A DNA stretch of 64,000 bases from Imbroritus primus. Its GTDB lineage: Bacteria; Pseudomonadota; Gammaproteobacteria; Burkholderiales; Burkholderiaceae. Below the pieces are notes generated by a model, which was given only the letters and a program-made list of their open reading frames with translations, searched no databases and was not told the origin of the DNA. Every line of letters starts with the position of its first letter. Positions within the stretch are counted from its first letter, which is position 1. The translations under genes were made by a program, and so were the position numbers. Of this stretch, positions 53,955-64,000 are shown piece by piece. The stretch lies in NCBI RefSeq assembly GCF_964332355.1, contig NZ_OZ201294.1:248001-312000 (forward strand), read 5' to 3'.

Positions 53955-55699
53955 TGTCTCTATTTGGAGCCTCTCTCCTGCTGCTCGCAGTGTTCCTCGC
54001 GGTGCTCCTGTTGCTGGCGCAACCGCTGGGCCGTTATCTCGCCAGTGTGATGGACAGCGGCGATGACCCGCGCATGCGCCTGTTGCGCTGGGGCGCGCCC
54101 ATCGAGCGCTTACTGTACCGACTGTGCGGCATACGGCGCGATATCGAGATGGACTGGCGTGCCTATGCCTTGGCCATCCTGCTCTTCAATCTGCTTGGCG
54201 CGCTGGTCGTGTATGCCTTGCAGCGCCTGCAGGTCTGGCTGCCCCTCAATCCGCAGGGGTTAGCGAATGTCAGCCCGGATTCGGCTTTCAACACGGCCGT
54301 CAGCTTCGCCACCAATACCAACTGGCAGGGCTATGGCGGCGAATCCACCATGAGCTATCTCACGCAGATGGCCGGTCTGGCCGTGCAGAACTTCCTGTCC
54401 GCCGCCACCGGTATCGCCGTGGTGATCGCGCTGATCCGTGGTCTCACGCGCCGTTCCGCTGCGACCCTTGGGAATGCCTGGGTCGACCTGACGCGTGCCA
54501 CGCTCTATGTGCTGCTGCCGCTGGCGATCGTGCTGGCGTTGTTCCTGGTGAGCCAGGGCGTCATTCAGAACTTCGATGCGTATCAGGCGATCACGCCGCT
54601 GCAGGCTGACGCGGGAACCACGCAGCTCCTGCCGATGGGGCCGGTGGCCTCGCAGGAAGCGATCAAGCTGCTCGGTACCAACGGCGGGGGCTTTTTCAAT
54701 GCCAACTCGGCGCATCCATTCGAGAACCCCACGCCGCTGACCAACTTCGTGCAGATGCTGGCGATCTTCATCATTCCGGCGGCCTTGTGCCATGCCTTCG
54801 GCCACATGGCGGGCGACCCCCGCCAGGGCTGGGCCGTGCTGGCCGCCATGACGGCGCTGTTCGCCGTGCTCGCACTCGGCACGATGTATTTCGAGCAGCA
54901 GGGCAACCCGGTGCTGGCCAGTCTCGGCGTCGATCAGCACAGTACGGCGCTGCAGCCGGGCGGGAACATGGAAGGCAAGGAAGCGCGCTTCGGCATCGCC
55001 GGCTCCGCGCTGTTCGCCGCCGTGACGACGGCTGCCTCGTGTGGCGCGGTCAATACCATGCACGACTCCTTCACGCCGCTCGGCGGCATGATGCCGCTGG
55101 CGCTGATGCAGCTGGGCGAAGTCGTCTTCGGCGGCGTGGGTTCCGGGCTGTACGGCATGCTGATTTTTGCCATGCTCGCGGTGTTCATGGCCGGACTGAT
55201 GATCGGCCGCACGCCCGCCTATCTCGGCAAGAAGATCGAAGCCTTCGAGATGAAGATGATCGCGCTGGTCATTCTCGTCACCCCGGTGCTCGTGCTTGCC
55301 GGCACGGCGCTCGCCGTGAGCGTGCAGGCCGGCCAGGCCGGCGTCGCCAATCCGGGGGCGCACGGCTTCAGCGAAATCCTCTATGCCCTCACGTCCGCTG
55401 CCAACAACAATGGCAGCGCCTTCGCCGGCTTGTCTGCCAACACGCCGTTCTACAACGTGCTGACGGCCGTTGCCATGTGGTTCGGCCGCTTCGCCGTCAT
55501 CGTCCCGGTACTTGCGCTTGCCGGCGCGCTCGCGGCCAAGCAGCGCCTCGCTGACAGCCCGGGCGCCATGCCGACCCACGGGCCGCTGTTCGTGGTGCTG
55601 CTGATCGGCACAGTGTTGCTGGTCGGCCTGCTCAACTACGTCCCGGCGCTGGCGCTCGGTCCGGTCGTCGAACACCTGCAAGTGTGGATGGCGCATTGA
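53954..55699 (+). CDS. kdpA: KdpA, potassium-channel-like subunit
   Basis: 581 aa with about ten membrane helices. The selectivity-filter-like motifs of the SKT superfamily are visible (NTNWQGYGGE, LLGTNGGGFFN, TTAASCGAVNT, SAANNNGSAF). Binds and passes K+ for KdpB-driven uptake. Inner membrane. The start at 53954 is fixed by overlap with kdpF. Confidence 0.97.
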   Translation: MSLFGASLLLLAVFLAVLLLLAQPLGRYLASVMDSGDDPRMRLLRWGAPIERLLYRLCGIRRDIEMDWRAYALAILLFNLLGALVVYALQRLQVWLPLNPQGLANVSPDSAFNTAVSFATNTNWQGYGGESTMSYLTQMAGLAVQNFLSAATGIAVVIALIRGLTRRSAATLGNAWVDLTRATLYVLLPLAIVLALFLVSQGVIQNFDAYQAITPLQADAGTTQLLPMGPVASQEAIKLLGTNGGGFFNANSAHPFENPTPLTNFVQMLAIFIIPAALCHAFGHMAGDPRQGWAVLAAMTALFAVLALGTMYFEQQGNPVLASLGVDQHSTALQPGGNMEGKEARFGIAGSALFAAVTTAASCGAVNTMHDSFTPLGGMMPLALMQLGEVVFGGVGSGLYGMLIFAMLAVFMAGLMIGRTPAYLGKKIEAFEMKMIALVILVTPVLVLAGTALAVSVQAGQAGVANPGAHGFSEILYALTSAANNNGSAFAGLSANTPFYNVLTAVAMWFGRFAVIVPVLALAGALAAKQRLADSPGAMPTHGPLFVVLLIGTVLLVGLLNYVPALALGPVVEHLQVWMAH

Positions 55700-55716
55700 G
55701 CGCAGGAGAACACAAA

Positions 55717-57837
<2,121 letters not shown>

Positions 57838-57848
57838 GGAGCATGACG

Positions 57849-58466
57849 ATGCATACCGATACAAACACCACCACGACGGTTACCACCATGAAGACCCTGT
57901 TGCGTCCGGCAATGAGCCTGCTGTTGCTGCTCACGCTGATCACCGGGCTCGCGTATCCCGCACTGCTGACCGGTGCCGCGCACCTGCTGTTCCCGGCACA
58001 GGCCAGCGGCAGCCTGGTGCGTCACGAGGGCCGCGTCATCGGCTCATCGCTGATCGGGCAGTCCTTTACCGCACCCGGTTACTTCTGGGGCCGGCCATCG
58101 GCCACCGCTAACCGGCCTTACGATGCCGGCGCGTCCGGCGGCAGCAACCAGGGGCCGAGCAACCCTGCGCTGACGGAAGCCGTACAGGCTCGCATCCAGG
58201 CACTGCGCGCCGCAGATCCCGCCAACACCGCGCCGGTGCCGGTGGACCTGATCACTGCCTCGGGCAGCGGCCTTGATCCGGATATCAGCATTGCCGCTGC
58301 ACGCTACCAGGCGGCGCGGGTGGCAGGTGCGCGCGGCATGCCACTGGAACATGTGCAGGCCCTGATCGACCGACATGCCGAAGAGCGACAGTTCGGCTTT
58401 CTGGGCGAGCCGCGCGTCAACGTGCTGGCGCTGAATCTCGAACTTGACCGCGCGCCTTCGCGCTGA
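57849..58466 (+). CDS. kdpC: KdpC, accessory subunit of the Kdp ATPase
   Basis: 205 aa. A short Thr-rich N-terminus, one membrane helix (about 20-42, LLLLLTLITGLAYPALLTG) and a periplasmic domain with GSSLIGQSF, YFWGRPSA, SGGSNQGPSNPAL and ASGSGLDPDIS, all KdpC hallmarks. AGGAG is 7 nt before 57849; 57834 (ATGA overlap with kdpB) and 57888 are other possible starts. Confidence 0.94.
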   Translation: MHTDTNTTTTVTTMKTLLRPAMSLLLLLTLITGLAYPALLTGAAHLLFPAQASGSLVRHEGRVIGSSLIGQSFTAPGYFWGRPSATANRPYDAGASGGSNQGPSNPALTEAVQARIQALRAADPANTAPVPVDLITASGSGLDPDISIAAARYQAARVAGARGMPLEHVQALIDRHAEERQFGFLGEPRVNVLALNLELDRAPSR

Positions 58467-58558
58467 CCCGGCGTGCCGGTGTACACCATGGCCTTGCGTT
58501 CCGGCGTGCCGTTCAGCAGTCCCTGCCGGAGCGCTTCAATCTGCTATCGTTTGATGTG

Positions 58559-61330
58559 ATGAGCGACGCCCGTCCCGATCCCGATCAATTGCTGGCCCGC
58601 CTGCACGATGAGGCGGCCCGCGCCACCCGTGGCAAGCTGAAGATCTTCTTTGGCGCGTCGGCGGGCGTGGGCAAGACGTATGGCATGCTCGCCGCGGCGC
58701 GCATGCAGCGCGAGCAGGGTGTCGACGTTGTCGTCGGCATCGTCGAAACCCATGGCCGTGCCGAGACCGAGGCGGCGCTGGCGGGCTTCGAGCAGCTCCC
58801 GCGCAGATCCCACGAATATCGCGGCCGCGCGCTTGCGGAATTCGATCTCGACGGCGCGCTGGCGCGCAAGCCGGCGTTGATCCTGGTCGATGAGCTGGCC
58901 CACACCAATGTGGCCGGCTCGCGCCACCCCAAGCGCTGGCAGGACGTGGAGGAACTGCTGGCCGCCGGCATCGACGTGTACACCACCGTCAACGTCCAGC
59001 ATCTCGATAGCCTCAACGACGTGGTCGGCGGCATCACCGGCATCCGCGTGCGGGAGACCGTGCCGGATCGCGTCTTCGACCTGGCCGACAGCGTGGTGCT
59101 GATCGACCTGCCGCCCGACGAACTGCTGCAGCGGCTCAAGGAAGGCAAGGTTTATCTGCCGGACCAGGCCGAGCAGGCCATCCAGCGCTTTTTCCGCAAG
59201 GGCAATCTGCTGGCCTTGCGCGAGCTGGCCCTGCGCCGCACCGCTGATCGTGTGGATGGCGACATGCTGCAGTACCGGCGCGAGCAATCCGTCTCCTCGG
59301 TCTGGCAGACGCGCGACTCGCAGCTCGTATGCATCGGCCCCGGCACCGAGGGCGAGCGGCTGGTACGCCGCGCCGCGCGGCAGGCGGCCCAGCTCGACGC
59401 CCCATGGCATGCCGTGTATGTGGAAACGCCAGCCTTGCAGCGGCTCGGCGCGGGCCGACGCAAGGCCATTCTCACCGCCCTGCAGCTGGCCAGCGACATG
59501 GACGCGGAAACTGCCGTGCTGGCCGATGCCGATCCGGTGCAGGCCATCACCCGCTACGCGCGCGAGCACAATCTCGCTCGCCTGCTGGTCGGCGCATCCA
59601 TCCCCCATGCGTGGGCCTTCTGGCGTACGCCGTTCGCGACCCGGCTGGCGCGCCATGCCCCCGATCTCGATGTGATACAGGCGGCGCGTGACGATGCTGT
59701 GGCGCGCCCGGCTGCACTGCCGCTGTCCGAGCCTGGCCAGCGCTTCGCCGCGTGGCGTGCGCCGGCTTCGGCGTGGCTCGCCAGCGTGGGGGCCTGCGCC
59801 GTAGCAGCTGCGTTGGGCGGGCTGCTGCATCCTGCTGTCGAACTCACCAATATTGGCATGCTGTTCCTGCTGGCCGTGGTGCTGGTGGGCGTGCGCTACG
59901 GGCGCGGTCCGGCCGTGCTGGCGGCGTTTCTCGGCGTGGCGGCGTTCGACTTCCTGTTTGTCTCGCCGCAATTTTCCTTCGCGGTGTCAGATGCTCAATA
60001 TCTCGTGACCTTCGCGGTGATGCTGAGCGTCGGCCTGATCACCGGTCAGCTGACCGCCGGCCTCAAATACCAGGCGCGCGTCGCCACGCACCGCGAGGCG
60101 CGCATGCGCGCCCTCTATGAAATGTCGCGCGAACTGTCCGGCGCACTGTTGCCCGAGCAGATCGCCGAGATCTGCGCCCGCTTTGTCGGGCAGACGCTCG
60201 ATGCCCGTCCGGCGCTATTGCTGGCCGACGCTGGCGACCGCCTGCGGCCGCCGCTCTATGGCCACCTGGGCGGCCAGGATGGCACTGACGGTCCGATGGT
60301 CGACATGGGCATTGCGCAATGGGCCTTCGACCACGGCGAACCCGCCGGTGCCGGCACCGATACGCTGCCGGCCGCGCCACTGCTGTATCAACCCCTGCGT
60401 GCGCCGATGAACGTGCGCGGCGTGCTCGCGCTGGAATTCAAGGATCCGCGCCGCTTGCTGGCACCGGAACAGCGTCGCCTGCTCGACACCCTGAGCAGTC
60501 TGGTGGCGATTGCCCTGGAGCGCGTGCACTACGTGCAGGTGGCGCAGGATACGACCGTGCAGATGGAGTCCGAGCAGCTGCGCAACTCCCTGCTGGCGGC
60601 GCTGTCGCACGACTTGCGCACACCGCTCACCGCACTGGTGGGCGAGGCCGAGGTGTTGGCCAATGCGCTGGCCAATACACCCTCGCCTGATACGCAAGCG
60701 CCTGACACCAGACTGCGCGACACCGCGCGCGCGATCCGCGACCAGGCCATGCGCCTTGGCGCGCTGGTCAACAACCTGCTCGACATGGCACGCCTGCAGG
60801 CCGGTCACGTGCAGCTCAACCTGCAATGGCAGCCGCTCGAAGAAGTGGTCGGCAGCGCGCTCACGCTGGCCGCGCCATTGCTCGGCGCACGCACGGTAAC
60901 GGTCGATCTGCCGCCCGCGCTGCCCTTCCTGGAGTTCGACGCGATCCTGATGGAGCGTGTGTTCTACAACCTGTTCGAGAATGCCGGCAAGTACACACCT
61001 GCCGGCAGCCGCATCGCGCTTAGCGCCCGTGTCGCCGGCGACTGGATGGAGATTCGTGTTACCGACAACGGCCCTGGCCTGCCGCGTGGCCGCGAGGAAG
61101 CCGTCTTCGAGAAATTCACGCGCGGGGCACGGGAAACGCCCGTCTCGGGTGTTGGCCTGGGGCTGGCGATCTGCCGGGCGATCGTCGAGGCGCATCATGG
61201 CCGCATCCGCGCGGAGAACCGGCCTGAAGGCGGCGTATGCTTCGTCATCACGCTGCCCCTCGGCTCCCCGCCGGCGATGGACCCCGAGGGCGAACCGCTG
61301 CGGCCCATGCCAGGAGATGATGCGCCATGA
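58559..61330 (+). CDS. kdpD: KdpD, potassium-sensing histidine kinase
   Basis: 923 aa. N-terminal KdpD domain with Walker A FGASAGVGKTYGM and LVDELAHTN (about 20-230), Usp-like domain (about 255-380), four membrane helices (about 400-505), GAF-like domain (about 520-660), DHp box LLAALSHDLRTPLTAL, and HATPase boxes (NLFENAGKYTP, DNGPGLP, GVGLGLAI). Senses K+ limitation and controls KdpE. The ATG at 58559 is chosen (a GTG directly precedes it). Confidence 0.96.
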   Translation: MSDARPDPDQLLARLHDEAARATRGKLKIFFGASAGVGKTYGMLAAARMQREQGVDVVVGIVETHGRAETEAALAGFEQLPRRSHEYRGRALAEFDLDGALARKPALILVDELAHTNVAGSRHPKRWQDVEELLAAGIDVYTTVNVQHLDSLNDVVGGITGIRVRETVPDRVFDLADSVVLIDLPPDELLQRLKEGKVYLPDQAEQAIQRFFRKGNLLALRELALRRTADRVDGDMLQYRREQSVSSVWQTRDSQLVCIGPGTEGERLVRRAARQAAQLDAPWHAVYVETPALQRLGAGRRKAILTALQLASDMDAETAVLADADPVQAITRYAREHNLARLLVGASIPHAWAFWRTPFATRLARHAPDLDVIQAARDDAVARPAALPLSEPGQRFAAWRAPASAWLASVGACAVAAALGGLLHPAVELTNIGMLFLLAVVLVGVRYGRGPAVLAAFLGVAAFDFLFVSPQFSFAVSDAQYLVTFAVMLSVGLITGQLTAGLKYQARVATHREARMRALYEMSRELSGALLPEQIAEICARFVGQTLDARPALLLADAGDRLRPPLYGHLGGQDGTDGPMVDMGIAQWAFDHGEPAGAGTDTLPAAPLLYQPLRAPMNVRGVLALEFKDPRRLLAPEQRRLLDTLSSLVAIALERVHYVQVAQDTTVQMESEQLRNSLLAALSHDLRTPLTALVGEAEVLANALANTPSPDTQAPDTRLRDTARAIRDQAMRLGALVNNLLDMARLQAGHVQLNLQWQPLEEVVGSALTLAAPLLGARTVTVDLPPALPFLEFDAILMERVFYNLFENAGKYTPAGSRIALSARVAGDWMEIRVTDNGPGLPRGREEAVFEKFTRGARETPVSGVGLGLAICRAIVEAHHGRIRAENRPEGGVCFVITLPLGSPPAMDPEGEPLRPMPGDDAP

Positions 61331-62013
61331 ACGACGCCGCACCGCTGATCCTGATCATCGAAGACGACGCGCCCATCCGGCGCGTGCTGCACAGCGCCCT
61401 CGCGGCCGAAGGCTTCCGGCTGGTCGAGGCCGAGACCATGCAGCGCGGCCTGATTGAAGCGGGGAGCCACAAGCCCGACCTGGTCATCCTCGATCTCGGC
61501 CTGCCCGATGGCAACGGCGTGGATTTCCTGCGCAGCCTGCGCGCCTGGTCGGCCATGCCGGTGATCGTACTGTCGGCACGCACGCTCGAGCATGACAAGA
61601 TCGACGCCCTCGATGCCGGTGCCGACGACTACCTCACCAAGCCGTTCGGCGCGGGCGAACTGCTGGCGCGCGTGCGTGCCCAACTGCGCCGGCACCATCG
61701 CGTCGCAGAAGAAGCCGTGGTCGCCTTCGGCGACGTGCAGGTCGATCTCGTGCACCGGCAGGTGCTACGCGGCGGCGTGCCCGTGGCGCTCACGCCGGTC
61801 GAGTACCGCCTGCTGACCGTGCTGCTGCGCCACGCCGGCAAGGTGCTGACGCACCGCCAGCTATTGCAGGAAGTGTGGGGGCCGGGCCATGTGGATCGTA
61901 GCCACTATGTGCGTCTCTATGTCGGCTACCTGCGCCGCAAGCTCGAGGCCGACCCCGCACGGCCTGCGCACCTCGTCACGGAAACCGGGGTGGGGTATCG
62001 CTTCGTGCCATGA
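61327..62013 (+). CDS. kdpE: KdpE, response regulator of the kdp operon
   Basis: 228 aa, OmpR/PhoB family: acidic pair IIEDD, phospho-acceptor Asp in LVILDLGLPDGNG, Lys in YLTKPFGAGELL, winged-helix C-terminus (TPVEYRLLTVLLRHAGKVLTH, YVGYLRRKLE). Overlaps kdpD (ATGA). Expected to bind the box at 53671-53692. Confidence 0.96.
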   Translation: MNDAAPLILIIEDDAPIRRVLHSALAAEGFRLVEAETMQRGLIEAGSHKPDLVILDLGLPDGNGVDFLRSLRAWSAMPVIVLSARTLEHDKIDALDAGADDYLTKPFGAGELLARVRAQLRRHHRVAEEAVVAFGDVQVDLVHRQVLRGGVPVALTPVEYRLLTVLLRHAGKVLTHRQLLQEVWGPGHVDRSHYVRLYVGYLRRKLEADPARPAHLVTETGVGYRFVP

Positions 62014-62029
62014 CGATATTGTGATCTGT

Positions 62030-62050
62030 ACGCCTCTCGGATAGGCGTTT
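62030..62050 (+). terminator. Hairpin downstream of kdpE
   Basis: ACGCCT / AGGCGT stem (62030-62035 with 62043-62048), 7-nt loop, followed by TT; a second small stem TTGCCC / GGGCAA follows at once. Weak intrinsic terminator candidate for the kdp operon. Confidence 0.4.
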
Positions 62051-62158
62051 GCCCAACCGGGCAAGGCCACTTCGCGTTATGATTCCGGTTCTCCAATATT
62101 CAGAACAGGTCGGACGGGCGCGGCTCCGGACGGGCAGTACGGTACAACAAGGGACATC

Positions 62159-63304
62159 ATGCAGCAGGCAGAGCGAGGCGTATTCGATTTGCGCCGTGGA
62201 CAACCGGTGTTGCTCACCGCCGAGGAAGACGCCGCCGGCGCCGCGCGGCCGGCCTTGCTGGTCGCGGCGGTGGAAGCCCTGCGCCGCGACACGCGCGCCG
62301 CGCTGGAAGCCGATGCCGGAACGCCCGCCGTGCTGCTGCTGACTGCCCAGCGAGCCGCCATGCTCGGCCTGCAGCCGCCTTCCGGCCTGGGCAGCATCGC
62401 CATTACGCTGCCGGCCGACATGCCGTTCGACGCGCTGCTGGCGCTGGCTGGGGCGGTGCACGCGCCGCTGCCCGGCAATACCGCCACCTTGCCGGTACGT
62501 CTTGCCACCGCGCAGGAAGATGCCGCGCTGGTGCTGGCCAAGGCTGGCCGCATCCTGCCGGCGCTGCTGGCGAGCGAGGTCCCCGCGACCCGCCCCGCAG
62601 CCCTGCAAGCCAAGCTCGACGACCAGAGCATCCTTACCGTCGGCGCGCTCAGCGCCCGTCGCATGAGCGCCGCCTCGGCCCTCGACCTCAAGCTGATCAG
62701 CGAAGCGCCCGTGCCGCTGGCCGATGCCGAGAACGCCCGCTTCATGCTGTTCCGCGAGCCCAATGGCCTGCTCGAACACGTGGCCGTGGTGATCGGCGAT
62801 CACCAGGACTGGTCCGGCATCGTGCCGGTGCGTCTGCACTCCGCCTGCCTCACCGGCGACCTGTTCGGCAGCCTGCGCTGCGATTGCGGCGAACAGCTGC
62901 GCAACAGCGTGCGCGACATTGCCGCCGATGGCGGTGGCGTGCTGCTGTATCTCGCCCAGGAAGGGCGCGGCATCGGCCTCGCCAACAAGCTGCGCGCCTA
63001 CACCCTGCAGGACACTGGCCTCGACACCATCGACGCTGACCGCACACTGGGCTTCCGCGACGACGAACGCCGCTACGAGGCCGCCGTCGCCATGCTGCGC
63101 GCCATCGGCATCAGCCACGTGCAGCTGCACACCAACAATCCCACCAAGATCCGCGCGCTCGAACAGGCCGGCATCCAGGTCGCCGTGCGCAAACCCGTGC
63201 TGACCAAGCCGCACGCCTACAACCAGCGCTACCTCAATACCAAGGCCGAACGCGCCGGGCACATGCTCGAACCGGCCCTGCAGCCGGCCGACGAGGACAT
63301 CTGA
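62159..63304 (+). CDS. ribA: GTP cyclohydrolase II (RibA) with degenerate N-terminal domain
   Basis: 381 aa. The C-terminal ~195 residues are RibA: Zn ligands Cys230, 241, 243 (HSACLTGDLFGSLRCDC), QEGRGIGLANKLRAY, and the catalytic region DADRTLGFRDDERRY. It opens GTP to start riboflavin synthesis. The first ~180 residues follow the outline of a DHBP-synthase domain (VFDLRRGQPVLLTAEEDAAG...) but lack its acidic active-site loop, so this half is probably inactive. AAGGGA precedes the ATG. Confidence 0.88.
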   Translation: MQQAERGVFDLRRGQPVLLTAEEDAAGAARPALLVAAVEALRRDTRAALEADAGTPAVLLLTAQRAAMLGLQPPSGLGSIAITLPADMPFDALLALAGAVHAPLPGNTATLPVRLATAQEDAALVLAKAGRILPALLASEVPATRPAALQAKLDDQSILTVGALSARRMSAASALDLKLISEAPVPLADAENARFMLFREPNGLLEHVAVVIGDHQDWSGIVPVRLHSACLTGDLFGSLRCDCGEQLRNSVRDIAADGGGVLLYLAQEGRGIGLANKLRAYTLQDTGLDTIDADRTLGFRDDERRYEAAVAMLRAIGISHVQLHTNNPTKIRALEQAGIQVAVRKPVLTKPHAYNQRYLNTKAERAGHMLEPALQPADEDI

Positions 63305-63315
63305 GGAACTTCAGG

Positions 63316-63340
63316 GCAGGGCGGCCACGCATTGCCCTGC
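63316..63340. terminator. Hairpin between convergent ribA and the LysR gene
   Basis: 7-bp perfect stem GCAGGGC / GCCCTGC (63316-63322 with 63334-63340), 11-nt loop, no U-tract; may serve both directions. Confidence 0.4.
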
Positions 63341-63347
63341 GCCGCGC

Positions 63348-64000
63348 TCACCCGTCGACTGCCGCATGCGCCTCCACCAGGCACTGCTGAAACAGCAATG
63401 ACGCCCGCGACGGCTGCGGCGCGCGCCGCAGCAGGCTGACGAAGCTGCACAGGTAATAGAACAGCGCCGGCTTGATCGCCTGCATCTGGCCGTTCTGCAC
63501 AAAACTCGCCGCATAGTGGTCCGGCAAAAATCCCAGATAGCGTCCCGACAGGATCAGCGTGGCAATCGCCTCCTGGTCCGAGCCCGTGGCGTGGCGCGTC
63601 AGTTTTTCGCGGTGGCTCAGTTCCATGTTTGGCGAGTGGTAGCCCAGGCCCGCAAAATGGTGCTGGCGCAAATCGTCCCAGTCGAGCCCCGCGTGGTCCT
63701 GCCCGAACAGCGGATGCCGCTGCCCGCAGTACAGCAGCATGGTTTCGCCGAACAGCGCGGTATACAGCAGGCTGCGTGATTCGCGGTGCGCCGGGATAAT
63801 GCCCACGTGCACGCTGCCGTCGATCAGCCCGCGCTCGATGGCATTGATCGATGCCACTTTCAGGTTCAGGCTCACATCCGGCGCGCGCTCCGAGAACAGC
63901 GCAATCGCCTTGGCGATGCGCGCCGCCGGGTTGGTGGCCGTCTTGTCGAACAGCGCCAGCTGCAGTTCGCCGCCCATGCGCAGGTGGATCTCGTCCACGC
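63348..64000 (-). CDS. LysR-family transcriptional regulator (3' part only)
   Basis: At least 217 residues of the C-terminal sensor domain; the N-terminal HTH lies beyond the window. Type-2 periplasmic-binding fold pattern: GELQLALFDKTATNPAARIAKAIALFSERAPDVSLNLKV, IDGSVHVGIIPAH, ATLILSGRYLGFLPDHYA. The inducer is unknown. Convergent with ribA. Confidence 0.85.
   Translation of the reverse strand, partial: VDEIHLRMGGELQLALFDKTATNPAARIAKAIALFSERAPDVSLNLKVASINAIERGLIDGSVHVGIIPAHRESRSLLYTALFGETMLLYCGQRHPLFGQDHAGLDWDDLRQHHFAGLGYHSPNMELSHREKLTRHATGSDQEAIATLILSGRYLGFLPDHYAASFVQNGQMQAIKPALFYYLCSFVSLLRRAPQPSRASLLFQQCLVEAHAAVDG

Overview
This is about 64 kb of high-GC chromosomal DNA from a beta-proteobacterium. 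The most likely family is Burkholderiaceae, near Cupriavidus/Ralstonia. I base that on the fdsGBACD soluble formate dehydrogenase operon with a divergent FdsR, the large GlgE and TreS-maltokinase genes, a Tad pilus locus carrying DUF3613 and DUF2968 genes, and ShlB/FhaC-type and DUF3182 proteins. The genus is inference. I see no rRNA, tRNA, insertion sequence, prophage or CRISPR array.

Region by region. (1) 1-11.1 kb: alpha-glucan metabolism. A minus-strand operon glgE > treS-maltokinase > next gene (probably glgB, cut by the window edge) and a separate glgP surround a plus-strand sigma-54 response regulator. (2) 11.3-19 kb: a small protein with a sigma-54 promoter. Then comes a minus-strand stress and DNA-repair block: Cys/Lys repeat periplasmic protein, DUF3309, a degenerate RsbT/RsbX-like fusion, a proline-rich peptide, Ku and LigD, with topoisomerase IB nearby. 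(3) 19.3-25 kb: small stress-type genes (DUF3182, hydrolase, SDR, DUF2795, CBS, PncC amidase, OmpR-type regulator, small membrane protein). (4) 25-42 kb: a repeat-rich lipoprotein followed by a TpsB outer-membrane translocator, then, divergently, a complete Tad/Flp pilus locus (flp to tadG) ending with a sigma-54 activator and a DUF2968 gene. (5) 42-50 kb: HIT protein, fdsGBACD and fdsR. (6) 50-53.5 kb: hipBA toxin-antitoxin with four operator-like sites, then purT. (7) 53.7-62 kb: kdp potassium uptake operon (small leader peptide, kdpF, A, B, C, D, E) with a KdpE-like box. (8) 62-64 kb: a RibA-type GTP cyclohydrolase II with a degenerate N-terminal domain and the 3' part of a LysR regulator.

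The most interesting part is the AT-rich gap at 28,256-29,142. It holds two back-to-back sigma-54 promoters. The minus-strand one (28,324-28,339) faces the lipoprotein/TpsB genes. The plus-strand one (28,707-28,722) is followed about 100-135 nt later by a strong intrinsic terminator, so it probably makes a short RNA of about 135 nt. A separate sigma-70-like promoter lies just before flp. With the sigma-54 activator at the end of the tad locus, this looks like one RpoN-controlled surface module (pilus, repeat lipoprotein with translocator, candidate small RNA).
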